A DNA stretch of 6,186 nucleotides from Erythrobacter sp. UBA2510 (GTDB lineage Bacteria; Pseudomonadota; Alphaproteobacteria; Sphingomonadales; Sphingomonadaceae), in NCBI GenBank assembly GCA_002341345.1, contig DDNW01000079.1, forward strand, positions 26,936 through 33,121, read 5' to 3'. This document shows positions 1 to 5,018 of this stretch, in pieces (the stretch's first letter is position 1; each line of letters starts with the position of its first letter). The notes beneath the pieces are model-generated. The model saw nothing but the letters and a program-made list of their open reading frames with translations, did no database searches and was not told the origin of the DNA. Made by a program: the position numbers and the translations under genes.

Positions 1-27
1 GATGGCCCCGCCGATCTCGCCGCCTGA
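1..27 (+). CDS. Possible C-terminal end of an upstream gene (partial)
   Basis: Reading from base 1 gives eight codons (DGPADLAA) and then TGA at 25-27. The codons end almost entirely in C, as in the real genes of this window. The next gene begins 44 bases later with its own ribosome binding site, so this frame would be the end of a gene entering from the left. The stretch is too short to assign a family, and a chance open frame cannot be excluded. Confidence 0.4.
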   Translation, partial: DGPADLAA

Positions 28-60
28 CGCGGCACGTTCCCCAACATCCCGATCATATCC

Positions 61-66
61 GGAGAC
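61..66 (+). promoter_or_regulatory. Ribosome binding site GGAGAC for the 145-aa gene
   Basis: GGAGAC lies five bases before the ATG at 72. The same hexamer precedes the starts at 1628 and 3011 with six-base spacers, which supports all three start choices. Confidence 0.7.
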
Positions 67-71
67 GCAAC

Positions 72-509
72 ATGCGTATCAGCCATCTCCAGGCGCTCGC
101 CGATATCGTCCTCGGCGATCCCGAAGCGCTTGCGCTTGCCTATCACGAAACCATCACCGGCGCCGAGCCGGTCTTCGAAAGCGATGCGGCGCGCGGCCGC
201 TTTGCGGTCGCGCTCAAAGCGGTTGGCATAGCGACCGACGCTGCGCGTTTTCAAGCGGCTTATGCGAAGCTGCAACAGAGTGCCGACCGAAAAGACGAGC
301 CGGTTGAGCCGGCCTGCCGCGATTGCGGAAGCACCAACCTGACACGCGACGCCTTCGTGGCCTGGGATAGCGATACCCAACAATGGGTGCTGAGCGCGAC
401 CTACAAGTCCACCACCTGCCATGCGTGTGACGCCGAGAGCGACGATCTCTGCCGTTGGAAACCGATCAAGGATCGCCTTGACGAACTATCATCGCCGGCA
501 TCGCAATGA
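72..509 (+). CDS. Small hypothetical protein with two CxxC pairs (zinc-ribbon-like)
   Basis: This 145-residue protein has no family I can name. Residues 1-75 look helical and acidic. The C-terminal half has a CRDC pair (C82, C85) and a CHAC pair (C116, C119) separated by 30 residues that are rich in Trp, Thr and Asp. That is the layout of a zinc ribbon, so one bound Zn ion is inferred. A fifth cysteine, C127, follows. The start at 72 is supported by GGAGAC five bases upstream. The stop overlaps the ATG of the following PAPS-reductase-like gene by four bases (ATGA at 506-509), so the two are probably translated together and may act on the same substrate or form a complex. There is no signal peptide or membrane segment, so it is expected in the cytoplasm. 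Coding status is fairly sure; function is unknown. Confidence 0.75.
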   Translation: MRISHLQALADIVLGDPEALALAYHETITGAEPVFESDAARGRFAVALKAVGIATDAARFQAAYAKLQQSADRKDEPVEPACRDCGSTNLTRDAFVAWDSDTQQWVLSATYKSTTCHACDAESDDLCRWKPIKDRLDELSSPASQ

Positions 510-1624
510 CGGCCCCCGCCAGTCCGCCGGTCATCGTCGCCTGGGGCGCCGGCGTCGACTCCACTGCCATGATCCTCGAAATGGCAACACGGCGCGAACG
601 CATCGACATGGTGCTGATCGCGCAAATGCCAGAAAAACCCGAGACCCAGGCCTTCATTCCGGCGTTCCGTCGCTGGATGGACGATCGCGACATCCCAAAT
701 AAGATCGTCGTCAACAGGCCGCGGCGTTTCGGCACATCCCCGGCCTATTTTGACCTTCTCGAAGCCTGTCTGGTCAACGGCGCTCTCCCATCGATCGCCT
801 TCGGCCGGGGAACCTGTTCGCTCCGCTGGAAGGTCGGCCCACAGGATGCCTGGACCAAAACCTGGCCCCCGGCACAGAAGGCCTGGGCTGCCGGTCAGAA
901 GGTGATCCGGCTCATCGGTTTCGACAGCAGCCCGCGTGACAGCCGCCGCTATGCCCACGCCGAAAGATATTCCAGCAGTCTCTACACCTATCGCTACCCG
1001 CTGCGTGAATGGGGCTGGGGCCGCGACGCCTGCAACGAACGTATCCGACAAGCCGGGTTCGAGGTGCCGGCAAGCTCGTGCTTCTTTTGCACGGGCATGC
1101 AGTGCAACGAGGTTCGCGCTCTGCCCGCATGGTGCCTGAGGCTCATCATCCTCATGGAAGCCCGCGCGAAGCCGCGGCTGAAATCCTGCGAAGGACTATG
1201 GCGCTCGACCACCAAGGGCTTGCGCGGCCGTGAGGCGCGGCCTGGATCAATGACCCGGTTCATTCGCGACGAAGGGCTGCTCCCCGCTCATGAAATCGAC
1301 TGGATCGCCGGCGAGGCGAACGCAGACCTCGCCGCATTTCTCAGCCGTGCCGCCGCACTTCCCCTCGAAAGGCGCCCGACCATGCGCAGCTGGATCAACG
1401 GGTTCATCGCCCATGAGGTTCGCGCTCCCGACCCCCATCCCGAAAAGCAGGAGGATCGAAGGCAATATGATGCTGAGCCGCGCCAGCCATTCCCGATCCC
1501 ACCACCCTCACAAGCGCGGGCGCACAAGACAAATCCCGATTTCTCCGCCCGCCGATCCGGTCAGGAGTGGAGGGGGAGGGGAGTGTCGGGCTGCGAAGAA
1601 GCGCCCCCGACACATGGAGACTGA
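506..1624 (+). CDS. Phosphoadenosine phosphosulfate reductase-family (PP-loop) protein
   Basis: The family comprises ATP-pyrophosphatase-fold enzymes that bind a nucleotide at an N-terminal PP-loop; members reduce PAPS/APS or activate substrates for sulfur transfer. Visible here are a PP-loop-type WGAGVDST at residues 13-20, an EKPET block at 43-47, GTCSLRWKVGPQ at 102-113, GFDSSPRDSRR at 138-148, YRYPLREWGW at 162-171, SCFFC at 191-195 and the stretch EVRALPAWCLRLIILMEAR at 202-220. These blocks match my memory of PAPS-reductase-like proteins common on plasmids and phages. Cysteines C104, C176, C192 and C195 could hold a metal or Fe-S cluster (inference). The usual DTG-type segment before EKPET is replaced by AQMP. 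The catalytic domain seems to end near residue 300; residues 306-372 are rich in Pro, Arg and His, use rarer codons and overlay the next gene's leader. The start overlaps the previous stop (ATGA). The exact substrate is unknown; a role in DNA or RNA thiolation or in defence is not shown. Confidence 0.85.
   Translation: MTAPASPPVIVAWGAGVDSTAMILEMATRRERIDMVLIAQMPEKPETQAFIPAFRRWMDDRDIPNKIVVNRPRRFGTSPAYFDLLEACLVNGALPSIAFGRGTCSLRWKVGPQDAWTKTWPPAQKAWAAGQKVIRLIGFDSSPRDSRRYAHAERYSSSLYTYRYPLREWGWGRDACNERIRQAGFEVPASSCFFCTGMQCNEVRALPAWCLRLIILMEARAKPRLKSCEGLWRSTTKGLRGREARPGSMTRFIRDEGLLPAHEIDWIAGEANADLAAFLSRAAALPLERRPTMRSWINGFIAHEVRAPDPHPEKQEDRRQYDAEPRQPFPIPPPSQARAHKTNPDFSARRSGQEWRGRGVSGCEEAPPTHGD
1571..1596 (+). 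promoter_or_regulatory. Leader motif AGGGGGAG ... GGGCTGCGA
   Basis: AGGGGGAG (1571-1578) and GGGCTGCGA (1588-1596) lie just ahead of the gene starting at 1628. The same two motifs in the same order occur at 3831-3850 ahead of the gene at 3883, and AGGGGGAG recurs at 2889-2896 ahead of the gene at 3011. A shared leader element is inferred; its function is not known. Confidence 0.45.
1583..1613 (+). repeat. Inverted repeat GTGTCGGG / CCCGACAC upstream of the 1628 gene
   Basis: GTGTCGGG (1583-1590) and CCCGACAC (1606-1613) are perfect 8-base arms around a 15-base loop. The repeat ends two bases before the GGAGAC ribosome binding site (1616-1621). In RNA it would place a stem directly against the Shine-Dalgarno sequence, which could tune translation. 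No T-run follows, so a terminator is unlikely. Confidence 0.55.
1616..1621 (+). promoter_or_regulatory. Ribosome binding site GGAGAC for the 163-aa gene
   Basis: GGAGAC is followed by six bases and then ATG at 1628. It lies inside the final codons of the upstream open frame, whose TGA is at 1622-1624. Confidence 0.7.
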
Positions 1625-1627
1625 CCA

Positions 1628-2119
1628 ATGGCCACACAGAAGATGAACATCGGCCCCGTGCCCTACGACGAAGCCTGCGCCCAGCTTGGCTCGACCCCCG
1701 ACTTCGCCGAAGTTGCCCGCGCCGAGTGCCATGCCTATCGCGCCGCGCTTATCGCCCACTACGGCTGCCCACCCGAAGGGGCTGAACTGCGCATCATCGG
1801 GTCACCTCATGACTTCGGGACATACTACGAAGTCTACGTCGTCTACGACGCCGAGATCGACACCGCACTCGATTATGCCCTCATCGTTGAACAGGGCCTC
1901 GCCCGCTGGGAGGACGCCGGTTTTCCCGCCCCATTCACTTATGGCGCGCGCGCCAGCACCGTCGAACGCCATTTCGAGAGCCTCACGCAGCTTGTTGCCG
2001 CCGTCATCGCCGGCCTCGATGCCGCAGGTGCCGAAAAAGGCGAAGGGCGCGAACGGCTCGCCCAAACATGGCCCGATGCGGCGGCTATCGCCGCCTCGCC
2101 TGTCAACACCACTGACTGA
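1628..2119 (+). CDS. Hypothetical protein, soluble, 163 aa
   Basis: No domain can be named with certainty. The N-terminal part is the most protein-like: INIGxVPYDE-type start (residues 7-15), TPDF at 23-26, a helix around residues 28-45 with CHAYRAALIAHYG, then a probable beta region SPHDFGTYYEVYVVYD at 59-74 and a helix YALIVEQGLARWEDAG at 83-98. I recall similar short proteins in sphingomonad plasmid regions, but this is memory and not a search. Residues 130-163 are Ala/Glu/Thr-rich and probably disordered. No signal peptide or membrane segment is seen. The ATG at 1628 has a well-placed GGAGAC; an alternative start at 1643 (Met6) has none. The gene converges on the minus-strand gene ending at 2146, with a large inverted repeat between them. 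Confidence 0.75.
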   Translation: MATQKMNIGPVPYDEACAQLGSTPDFAEVARAECHAYRAALIAHYGCPPEGAELRIIGSPHDFGTYYEVYVVYDAEIDTALDYALIVEQGLARWEDAGFPAPFTYGARASTVERHFESLTQLVAAVIAGLDAAGAEKGEGRERLAQTWPDAAAIAASPVNTTD

Positions 2120-2132
2120 GGTTCGAACACCA

Positions 2133-2169
2133 CCGGGGCCGCTTCTCAATTGTCGCGTCGCGGCCCCGG
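2133..2169. terminator. Possible bidirectional hairpin between convergent genes
   Basis: CCGGGGCCGC (2133-2142) and GCGGCCCCGG (2160-2169) are perfect 10-base complementary arms around a 17-base loop. They sit exactly where the plus-strand gene (stop 2117-2119) meets the minus-strand gene (stop 2146-2148). The right arm also encodes part of the last residues (PGPRRDN) of the minus-strand protein. The position suits a transcription stop for both strands, but neither side has a T-run, so an intrinsic terminator in the classical sense is not shown. It could instead block read-through or stabilise 3' ends. Confidence 0.5.
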
Positions 2170-2532
2170 CTCGGCCACGCTCCCGCGGTCCCGGATAATA
2201 GCAGCCCAGCGATCGAGCAGCAGTGCCGCTCCCATGTCATGGCGCGCGATATCCAGGCCACGGGTTTCCATTTCCAGTGCAATCGCCTTGACGCAGCGCG
2301 CGCTTTCCTCGCGGACCGCACGTTCACTGATCGCCGCCATCACCCCAATCGCATGAGCAATGGCATCGCCCGGCAACGCATTATCGGCCCTTTTTTCGTC
2401 CTTGCACGGTTCCGTATCCAGCAGCGCCAGCACCGATCTCAAATGATAGGTCGCAGCTGCATCGCTCGCGATGTCGGGCATCCCTAGCGCTTCGCGCACC
2501 AACTCCCGCGCAGCCTCGCGATCCTGTCTCAT
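2146..2532 (-). CDS. Hypothetical helical protein, 128 aa
   Basis: This is the only likely gene on the minus strand. The protein begins MRQDREAARELVREALGM, is mostly helical, and ends with a segment ESARCVKAIALEMETRG (residues 76-92) followed by LLLDRWAAIIRDRG (104-117). That C-terminal pattern of a Cys-containing amphipathic helix and a final AAIIRDRG-like helix recalls small phage and plasmid proteins of unknown function. The frame stays open upstream to 2718, but codons 1-62 of the longer reading have weak codon bias and overlap the structured intergenic DNA, so I prefer the ATG at 2532. An imperfect GGTGGTG lies just upstream of it. It faces away from its neighbours and therefore needs its own promoter, which I could not identify with confidence. 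Confidence 0.55.
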   Translation of the reverse strand: MRQDREAARELVREALGMPDIASDAAATYHLRSVLALLDTEPCKDEKRADNALPGDAIAHAIGVMAAISERAVREESARCVKAIALEMETRGLDIARHDMGAALLLDRWAAIIRDRGSVAEPGPRRDN

Positions 2533-2617
2533 GGTCACCACCGGATCCTTTGGGATGCCCAAACATGCACAGCGTTCTACTTCCTCTATCTCAGCACCAT
2601 CTCGCAAACAGCCGGTA

Positions 2618-2642
2618 GCGACCGTCCAACTATGGACGTCGC
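2618..2642. repeat. Hairpin with one bulged base upstream of the minus-strand gene
   Basis: GCGACCGTCCA (2618-2628) pairs with TGGACGTCGC (2633-2642) over ten base pairs with one unpaired C and a four-base ACTA loop. It lies 86 bases upstream of the ATG at 2532 read on the minus strand. No T-run follows on either strand. It could be an operator, a leader structure or part of an interspersed palindromic element. Confidence 0.55.
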
Positions 2643-2712
2643 CAGCCCGAAACCGGACATTGGAAACCTGAAAAGAAGCAATCAGGCGCGAACACCTTTG
2701 GGCCTGGGCCTT

Positions 2713-2726
2713 GGACATACGTGTCC
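2713..2726. promoter_or_regulatory. Operator-like inverted repeat GGACA-N4-TGTCC
   Basis: Five-base perfect arms surround TACG, a total of 14 bases in the middle of a divergent intergenic region. The size and dyad symmetry suit a dimeric repressor site. Two five-base arms can also occur by chance, so this is only a candidate. Confidence 0.3.
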
Positions 2727-2740
2727 GCTGCCCGGTAACC

Positions 2741-2763
2741 GAAGCTGCCGGCTTGCTTCTTTT
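2741..2763 (+). terminator. Weak stem followed by TTTT (possible attenuator)
   Basis: GAAGC (2741-2745) pairs with GCTTC (2755-2759) around a nine-base loop and is followed by TTTT (2760-2763). The stem is only five base pairs, weak for an intrinsic terminator. GCTTC is also part of the right arm of the inverted repeat that ends at 2775, so the two pairings exclude each other. Confidence 0.25.
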
Positions 2764-2888
2764 GGGAAGGTTTCCACGCCTTCACCCGCGTCTCCGCGAG
2801 CGGTTTCAAACTATGGCAAAGCCGCCCGGAATACAATCGAACATTGCACCCTCCGGTCGCCTCCGGCGGCGAGACGGGAAAAGAGCTA

Positions 2889-2896
2889 AGGGGGAG
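2889..2896 (+). promoter_or_regulatory. Leader motif AGGGGGAG
   Basis: This is the third copy of the octamer, the others being at 1571 and 3831. It lies 114 bases ahead of the ATG at 3011, farther than the other two copies, and the GGGCTGCGA partner is absent. Confidence 0.3.
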
Positions 2897-2998
2897 GTGC
2901 ATCGTTGAGAGCGCTCGTCCGGCTCTTTGCCGCATCAGCCTCGTCGCCCCGCACGACAGGCTACCGGCCCCCGAATCCCGTCCCGAAACACTGGTGCA

Positions 2999-3004
2999 GG
3001 AGAC
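2999..3004 (+). promoter_or_regulatory. Ribosome binding site GGAGAC deciding the start at 3011
   Basis: AGGAGAC followed by ACCACC and ATG gives a well-spaced site. The open frame extends upstream to an ATG at 2927 without such a site, so translation probably starts at 3011. Confidence 0.75.
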
Positions 3005-3010
3005 ACCACC

Positions 3011-3487
3011 ATGGTGATTACCTTTCACTTCGGCGCAGCCGGCCACCCCGTCAGCTGGATCCTCCACGGGGTCTATGGGACTGCCTATGGCGTGGCGCTC
3101 GCCGCTGCGCGCACCTGGCACGCTCGCATGCTCGAAGAACGACAAATAAAAACGCCGCCGGGCGGACAGTTCGTCATTGCCGTCAATGGGGACTCAGTCG
3201 TCCGATCCGACCTCTTGTTTGAGGCCGATTATTTTTGCCGCCATCAGGAGCCCGACGACTGCTCGTGGCTGTGCCAGTTCCAGGGATTTCCCCTCGCAAT
3301 TCCCGAACAGGCCAAGCAGGTCGTAACCGATGAACTGCGGCGACGCCTCATCGACATCGGATTCCTCATCCCTCGCGCCGAATGGGAAGCCCGATACCCC
3401 CAGCAAGCCGACCTCTCGCGCCAGTTTCGCGCCCTCATGCAGCGCGATTGCACTTCACCTTCCAACGATAGGAGTAACCTGACATGA
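3011..3487 (+). CDS. Hypothetical protein, 158 aa
   Basis: I do not recognise a domain. The protein starts MVITFHFGAAGHPVSWILHG, continues with an Ala-rich helix (residues 24-42) and a strand-like QFVIAVNGDSVVRSDLLFEA (53-72), then a Cys/Trp-containing segment FCRHQEPDDCSWLCQFQGFPL (C76, C84, C88), and a helical DELRRRLIDIGFL near 107-119. The three cysteines do not form a clean CxxC pair, so metal binding is uncertain. There is no signal peptide; the mildly hydrophobic N-terminus is too short and interrupted to be a membrane helix. The start was set by the GGAGAC site. The stop overlaps the next ATG (ATGA, 3484-3487), so it is coupled to the 101-aa gene. Confidence 0.75.
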   Translation: MVITFHFGAAGHPVSWILHGVYGTAYGVALAAARTWHARMLEERQIKTPPGGQFVIAVNGDSVVRSDLLFEADYFCRHQEPDDCSWLCQFQGFPLAIPEQAKQVVTDELRRRLIDIGFLIPRAEWEARYPQQADLSRQFRALMQRDCTSPSNDRSNLT

Positions 3488-3789
3488 GCCGATACGAACC
3501 CAAAGCGCATGCAGATGCCGTCCGCACGCATGGGCCGCTGACTATTGGCATTGGCTGGGACGCCCCCCTCAACACCTATTTCGCCGCAGTCCATAGAGAC
3601 AACGACAATGTCGACGACGAGCATCGCGAGATTCTCTGGATCGGGACCTCTTACGGTGAGATCGCAGAGCCGGAGACTGTCATCGATGCGATCACGCACT
3701 TTGCGGATGTCGATGGCGACCTGGCAGCAACCCTTCGCGCCGACCGGCTTCGGGAAGGTCACCGTCCGCGCTCGCCCTGGATTCGCTAA
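3484..3789 (+). CDS. Hypothetical acidic protein, 101 aa
   Basis: No named family. The protein reads as a compact alpha/beta domain: a strand LTIGIGWDAPLNTYFAAVHR (residues 19-38), an acidic loop DNDNVDDEH, a strand EILWIGTSYGEI (49-60) and helices to the Arg-rich C-terminus. I recall similar short proteins with an IGWD-plus-Tyr-Phe start and an LWIGT strand from sphingomonad plasmid regions (memory, not a search). The start has AGGAG nine bases upstream (3470-3474) and overlaps the stop of the preceding gene by four bases. A hairpin follows the stop by 15 bases. Confidence 0.75.
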   Translation: MSRYEPKAHADAVRTHGPLTIGIGWDAPLNTYFAAVHRDNDNVDDEHREILWIGTSYGEIAEPETVIDAITHFADVDGDLAATLRADRLREGHRPRSPWIR

Positions 3790-3803
3790 GACCCCTGATC
3801 ACA

Positions 3804-3819
3804 GGGCGCGTTCGCGCCC
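3804..3819 (+). terminator. GGGCGC-GTTC-GCGCCC hairpin after the 101-aa gene
   Basis: Six base pairs (3804-3809 with 3814-3819) close a four-base loop, very stable for its size. It follows the TAA at 3787-3789 and precedes the leader of the gene at 3883. Without a T-run it may act as a 3'-end stabiliser or a Rho-dependent boundary rather than an intrinsic terminator. Confidence 0.4.
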
Positions 3820-3830
3820 GCTGACAGGTG

Positions 3831-3871
3831 AGGGGGAGACGGGGCTGCGAGCTGCGATCATGCGGCTGCGA
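3831..3871 (+). promoter_or_regulatory. Leader with AGGGGGAG and a GCTGCGA heptamer series
   Basis: AGGGGGAG (3831-3838) and GGGCTGCGA (3842-3850) match the leader at 1571-1596. From 3844 four seven-base units follow: GCTGCGA, GCTGCGA, TCATGCG, GCTGCGA, ending at 3871. The final A starts the AAGGA ribosome binding site (3871-3875) seven bases before ATG 3883. The series could be a multi-site binding region or simple slippage expansion of the leader motif. Confidence 0.45.
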
Positions 3872-3882
3872 AGGAAACCGCG

Positions 3883-4230
3883 ATGACCCCCACCGCTCCG
3901 AGCGAGCCTGCCTCGCAGGTCACCCTGAACCCGGAACGCCCGCGCCCGCCGACGCGTGCCGAGCGCGCCAACCCCATCCTTCTGCTCCCCGCGATGCACC
4001 AGCTCCGGGCCCTCGATCCCGACGTACAAGCGTGCTTGCGCGACCTGTTGCTCGATCTTCAGTGCGATGCCCGATTGCGGGCAAGGGCCAGCTGGGACGC
4101 GCACAAACCGCCTATGGCGGCCTACTGGGCCGCGGTGGGCGTTTATTCCGGTCATATCGCCCGCGTGCTCCGTCGAAATACGCAATCCGGTCGACGGCGC
4201 CAGCCGGATTTGTTCGGGAAGGCCGAATAA
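3883..4230 (+). CDS. Hypothetical protein, 115 aa
   Basis: The N-terminus (residues 1-28) is rich in Pro, Arg and Glu and probably disordered. A helical core follows: NPILLLPAMHQLRALDPDVQ (30-49), ACLRDLLLDLQCDARLRARASW (50-71), then HKPPMAAYWAAVGVYSGHIARVLRR (74-98), and a basic tail with DLFGK. The alternation of a PAM helix, an RDLLLDL helix and an MAxYW helix resembles small helical proteins found in sphingomonad accessory regions (memory only). No catalytic motif is visible, and the YWAAVGVYSG segment is too short and mixed for a membrane helix. AAGGA seven bases upstream fixes the start. The TAA is one base before the next ATG, so the two genes form one unit. Confidence 0.75.
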   Translation: MTPTAPSEPASQVTLNPERPRPPTRAERANPILLLPAMHQLRALDPDVQACLRDLLLDLQCDARLRARASWDAHKPPMAAYWAAVGVYSGHIARVLRRNTQSGRRRQPDLFGKAE

Positions 4231-4231
4231 C

Positions 4232-4411
4232 ATGTCGTGCGATCAACCAGGCGCCCGCGCGACAGCGGCCCCGCGTCCACCGGAATGGGATGATCCACCC
4301 GGTTACGACCGCAAGCTTGGCCGAATGCGCACGCCGAGCGACGACTTCTACGACCACCGAATGCTTGTCCTCCAGCGCATCCGCCGATCTCTCGCCACAT
4401 CGAGGAAATGA
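4232..4411 (+). CDS. Small hypothetical protein, 59 aa
   Basis: This small gene starts one base after the stop of the 115-aa gene, with GGAAGG (4217-4222) nine bases before the ATG. The protein has an EWDDPPGYDRKLGRMR segment (residues 18-33) and ends with a basic helix HRMLVLQRIRRSL (42-54). The frame is also open upstream of 4232, but there it runs antiparallel in meaning to the real 115-aa gene and has no codon bias, so the ATG at 4232 is preferred. Function is unknown. A hairpin lies 13 bases after the stop. Confidence 0.55.
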   Translation: MSCDQPGARATAAPRPPEWDDPPGYDRKLGRMRTPSDDFYDHRMLVLQRIRRSLATSRK

Positions 4412-4423
4412 TCGCTTGCGTGC

Positions 4424-4442
4424 GTCGGCCTCACTGGCCGAC
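4424..4442 (+). repeat. Perfect hairpin GTCGGCC-TCACT-GGCCGAC
   Basis: Seven-base perfect arms surround a five-base loop. It lies between the 59-aa gene and the nucleotidase gene, 42 bases ahead of the ATG at 4485. There is no T-run. It may separate the two transcription units or sit in the leader of the nucleotidase mRNA. Confidence 0.5.
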
Positions 4443-4484
4443 CCCGGACGATCACATCATCACCGCCAGCTCGAAAGGAACACC

Positions 4485-5018
4485 ATGGCCGAACCCTTCG
4501 CCGCCCAGAACGCCATCAGATCGGCACCCACAATCGTCCGCATCCCGCATATTTTCCTCGATTGCGATGGCGTCCTCGCTGATTTCGACACTTACGCCCG
4601 CTCCTATTTCGGTATGCATCCGCGCGAAGTGGAGGCCGAACTGGGCTCCAGACGCTTCTGGAAGATGCTCGAAGCCAAGGGCAACTTCTATCGGGATCTG
4701 CCACTGATGCACGACGCGCGAACCCTGTTCGACGCTGTCTCGCATCTCAATCCGACCATCCTGACCGGATGCCCCCGCGGCAACTGGGCCGAAGCGCAGA
4801 AGATCGCATGGGCACAGGCCTATTTTCCCGGCGTTCCCATCATCACCTGCCGCAGTGCGGACAAGCGGGATCACGCTATGCCTGGCGATGTGCTGATCGA
4901 CGACTGGCCGCAATATCGTCACCGCTGGATCGAGAAGGGCGGCGTATTCATCAGCCACTATGACGCGGAATCGTCGCTGGCGACATTGTGGGCACACTAT
5001 CCCGAGCTGGTCGCATGA
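4485..5018 (+). CDS. HAD-family 5'(3')-deoxyribonucleotidase-like phosphatase
   Basis: HAD-fold phosphatases of the NT5C group remove the phosphate from (deoxy)nucleoside monophosphates through an aspartyl-phosphate intermediate with Mg2+. All four HAD motifs are visible: motif I DCDGVLADFD with nucleophile D26 and acid D28; motif II LTGCP with T94; a motif III lysine, K127, in SADKRDH; and motif IV LIDDW with D139 and D140. The 177-residue length fits the family. Residues 1-19 before the core are a short non-conserved extension. The frame is open far upstream, but the ATG at 4485 has AAAGGAA just ahead, and the upstream part has no coding signature. It is cytoplasmic, with no signal peptide. 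The stop overlaps the next start (ATGA, 5015-5018). Substrate preference cannot be read from sequence; dNMP hydrolysis is the family-based guess. Confidence 0.85.
   Translation: MAEPFAAQNAIRSAPTIVRIPHIFLDCDGVLADFDTYARSYFGMHPREVEAELGSRRFWKMLEAKGNFYRDLPLMHDARTLFDAVSHLNPTILTGCPRGNWAEAQKIAWAQAYFPGVPIITCRSADKRDHAMPGDVLIDDWPQYRHRWIEKGGVFISHYDAESSLATLWAHYPELVA

Larger units (their letters stand above)
2662..2775. repeat. Long-range imperfect inverted repeat
   Basis: The left arm (2662-2681) is GGAAACCT, one base, then AAAAGAAGCAA. The right arm (2753-2775) is TTGCTTCTTTT, four bases, then AGGTTTCC. Nineteen bases per arm match as reverse complements, with about 71 bases between the arms. The left arm is preceded by a CCGGACATT sequence (2653-2661), which resembles short intergenic repeats I recall from sphingomonad genomes (uncertain). 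The spacer includes GGACA-N4-TGTCC at 2713-2726. Confidence 0.5.
2533..3010. other. Divergent intergenic region, structured and non-coding
   Basis: This 478-base stretch separates the minus-strand gene from the plus-strand gene at 3011. Open frames cross it on both strands, but none has convincing codon use or a well-placed ribosome binding site. It holds a strong hairpin (2618-2642), a distant inverted repeat pair (2662-2681 with 2753-2775), an operator-like GGACA-N4-TGTCC (2713-2726), a small stem followed by TTTT (2741-2763), an imperfect 10-base tandem CTCCGGTCGC/CTCCGGCGGC (2851-2870), the leader motif AGGGGGAG (2889-2896) and an 8-base palindrome GAGCGCTC (2909-2916). Promoters for both flanking genes should lie here, but no clear -35/-10 pair was found. 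Confidence 0.6.

Noticed and set aside
2..307. Open frame of 101 aa overlapping the first gene
   Set aside because: Arg/Ser/Pro/Cys-rich composition typical of an out-of-frame shadow; it has no ribosome binding site, and the 72-509 frame has better codon use.
1467..1646. Possible 59-aa gene after AGGAGG (1449-1454)
   Set aside because: Spacing to the ATG is long (12 bases), the product is Arg/His/Pro-rich with no domain, and it overlaps the well-supported gene start at 1628.
2533..2718. N-terminal extension of the minus-strand gene to an ATG at 2718
   Set aside because: Weak codon bias and overlap with hairpin and repeat structures; the ATG at 2532 fits the helical protein start better. It cannot be fully excluded.
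2632..2889. Plus-strand open frame of 85 aa in the divergent region
   Set aside because: Low codon bias, no ribosome binding site, and composition rich in Pro, Ser and Arg; the DNA is better explained by repeats.
4408..4707. ATG at 4408 overlapping the stop of the 59-aa gene (ATGA)
   Set aside because: The frame runs as a shadow through the HAD gene and its product is Pro/Ser/Arg-rich; the overlap is probably chance.
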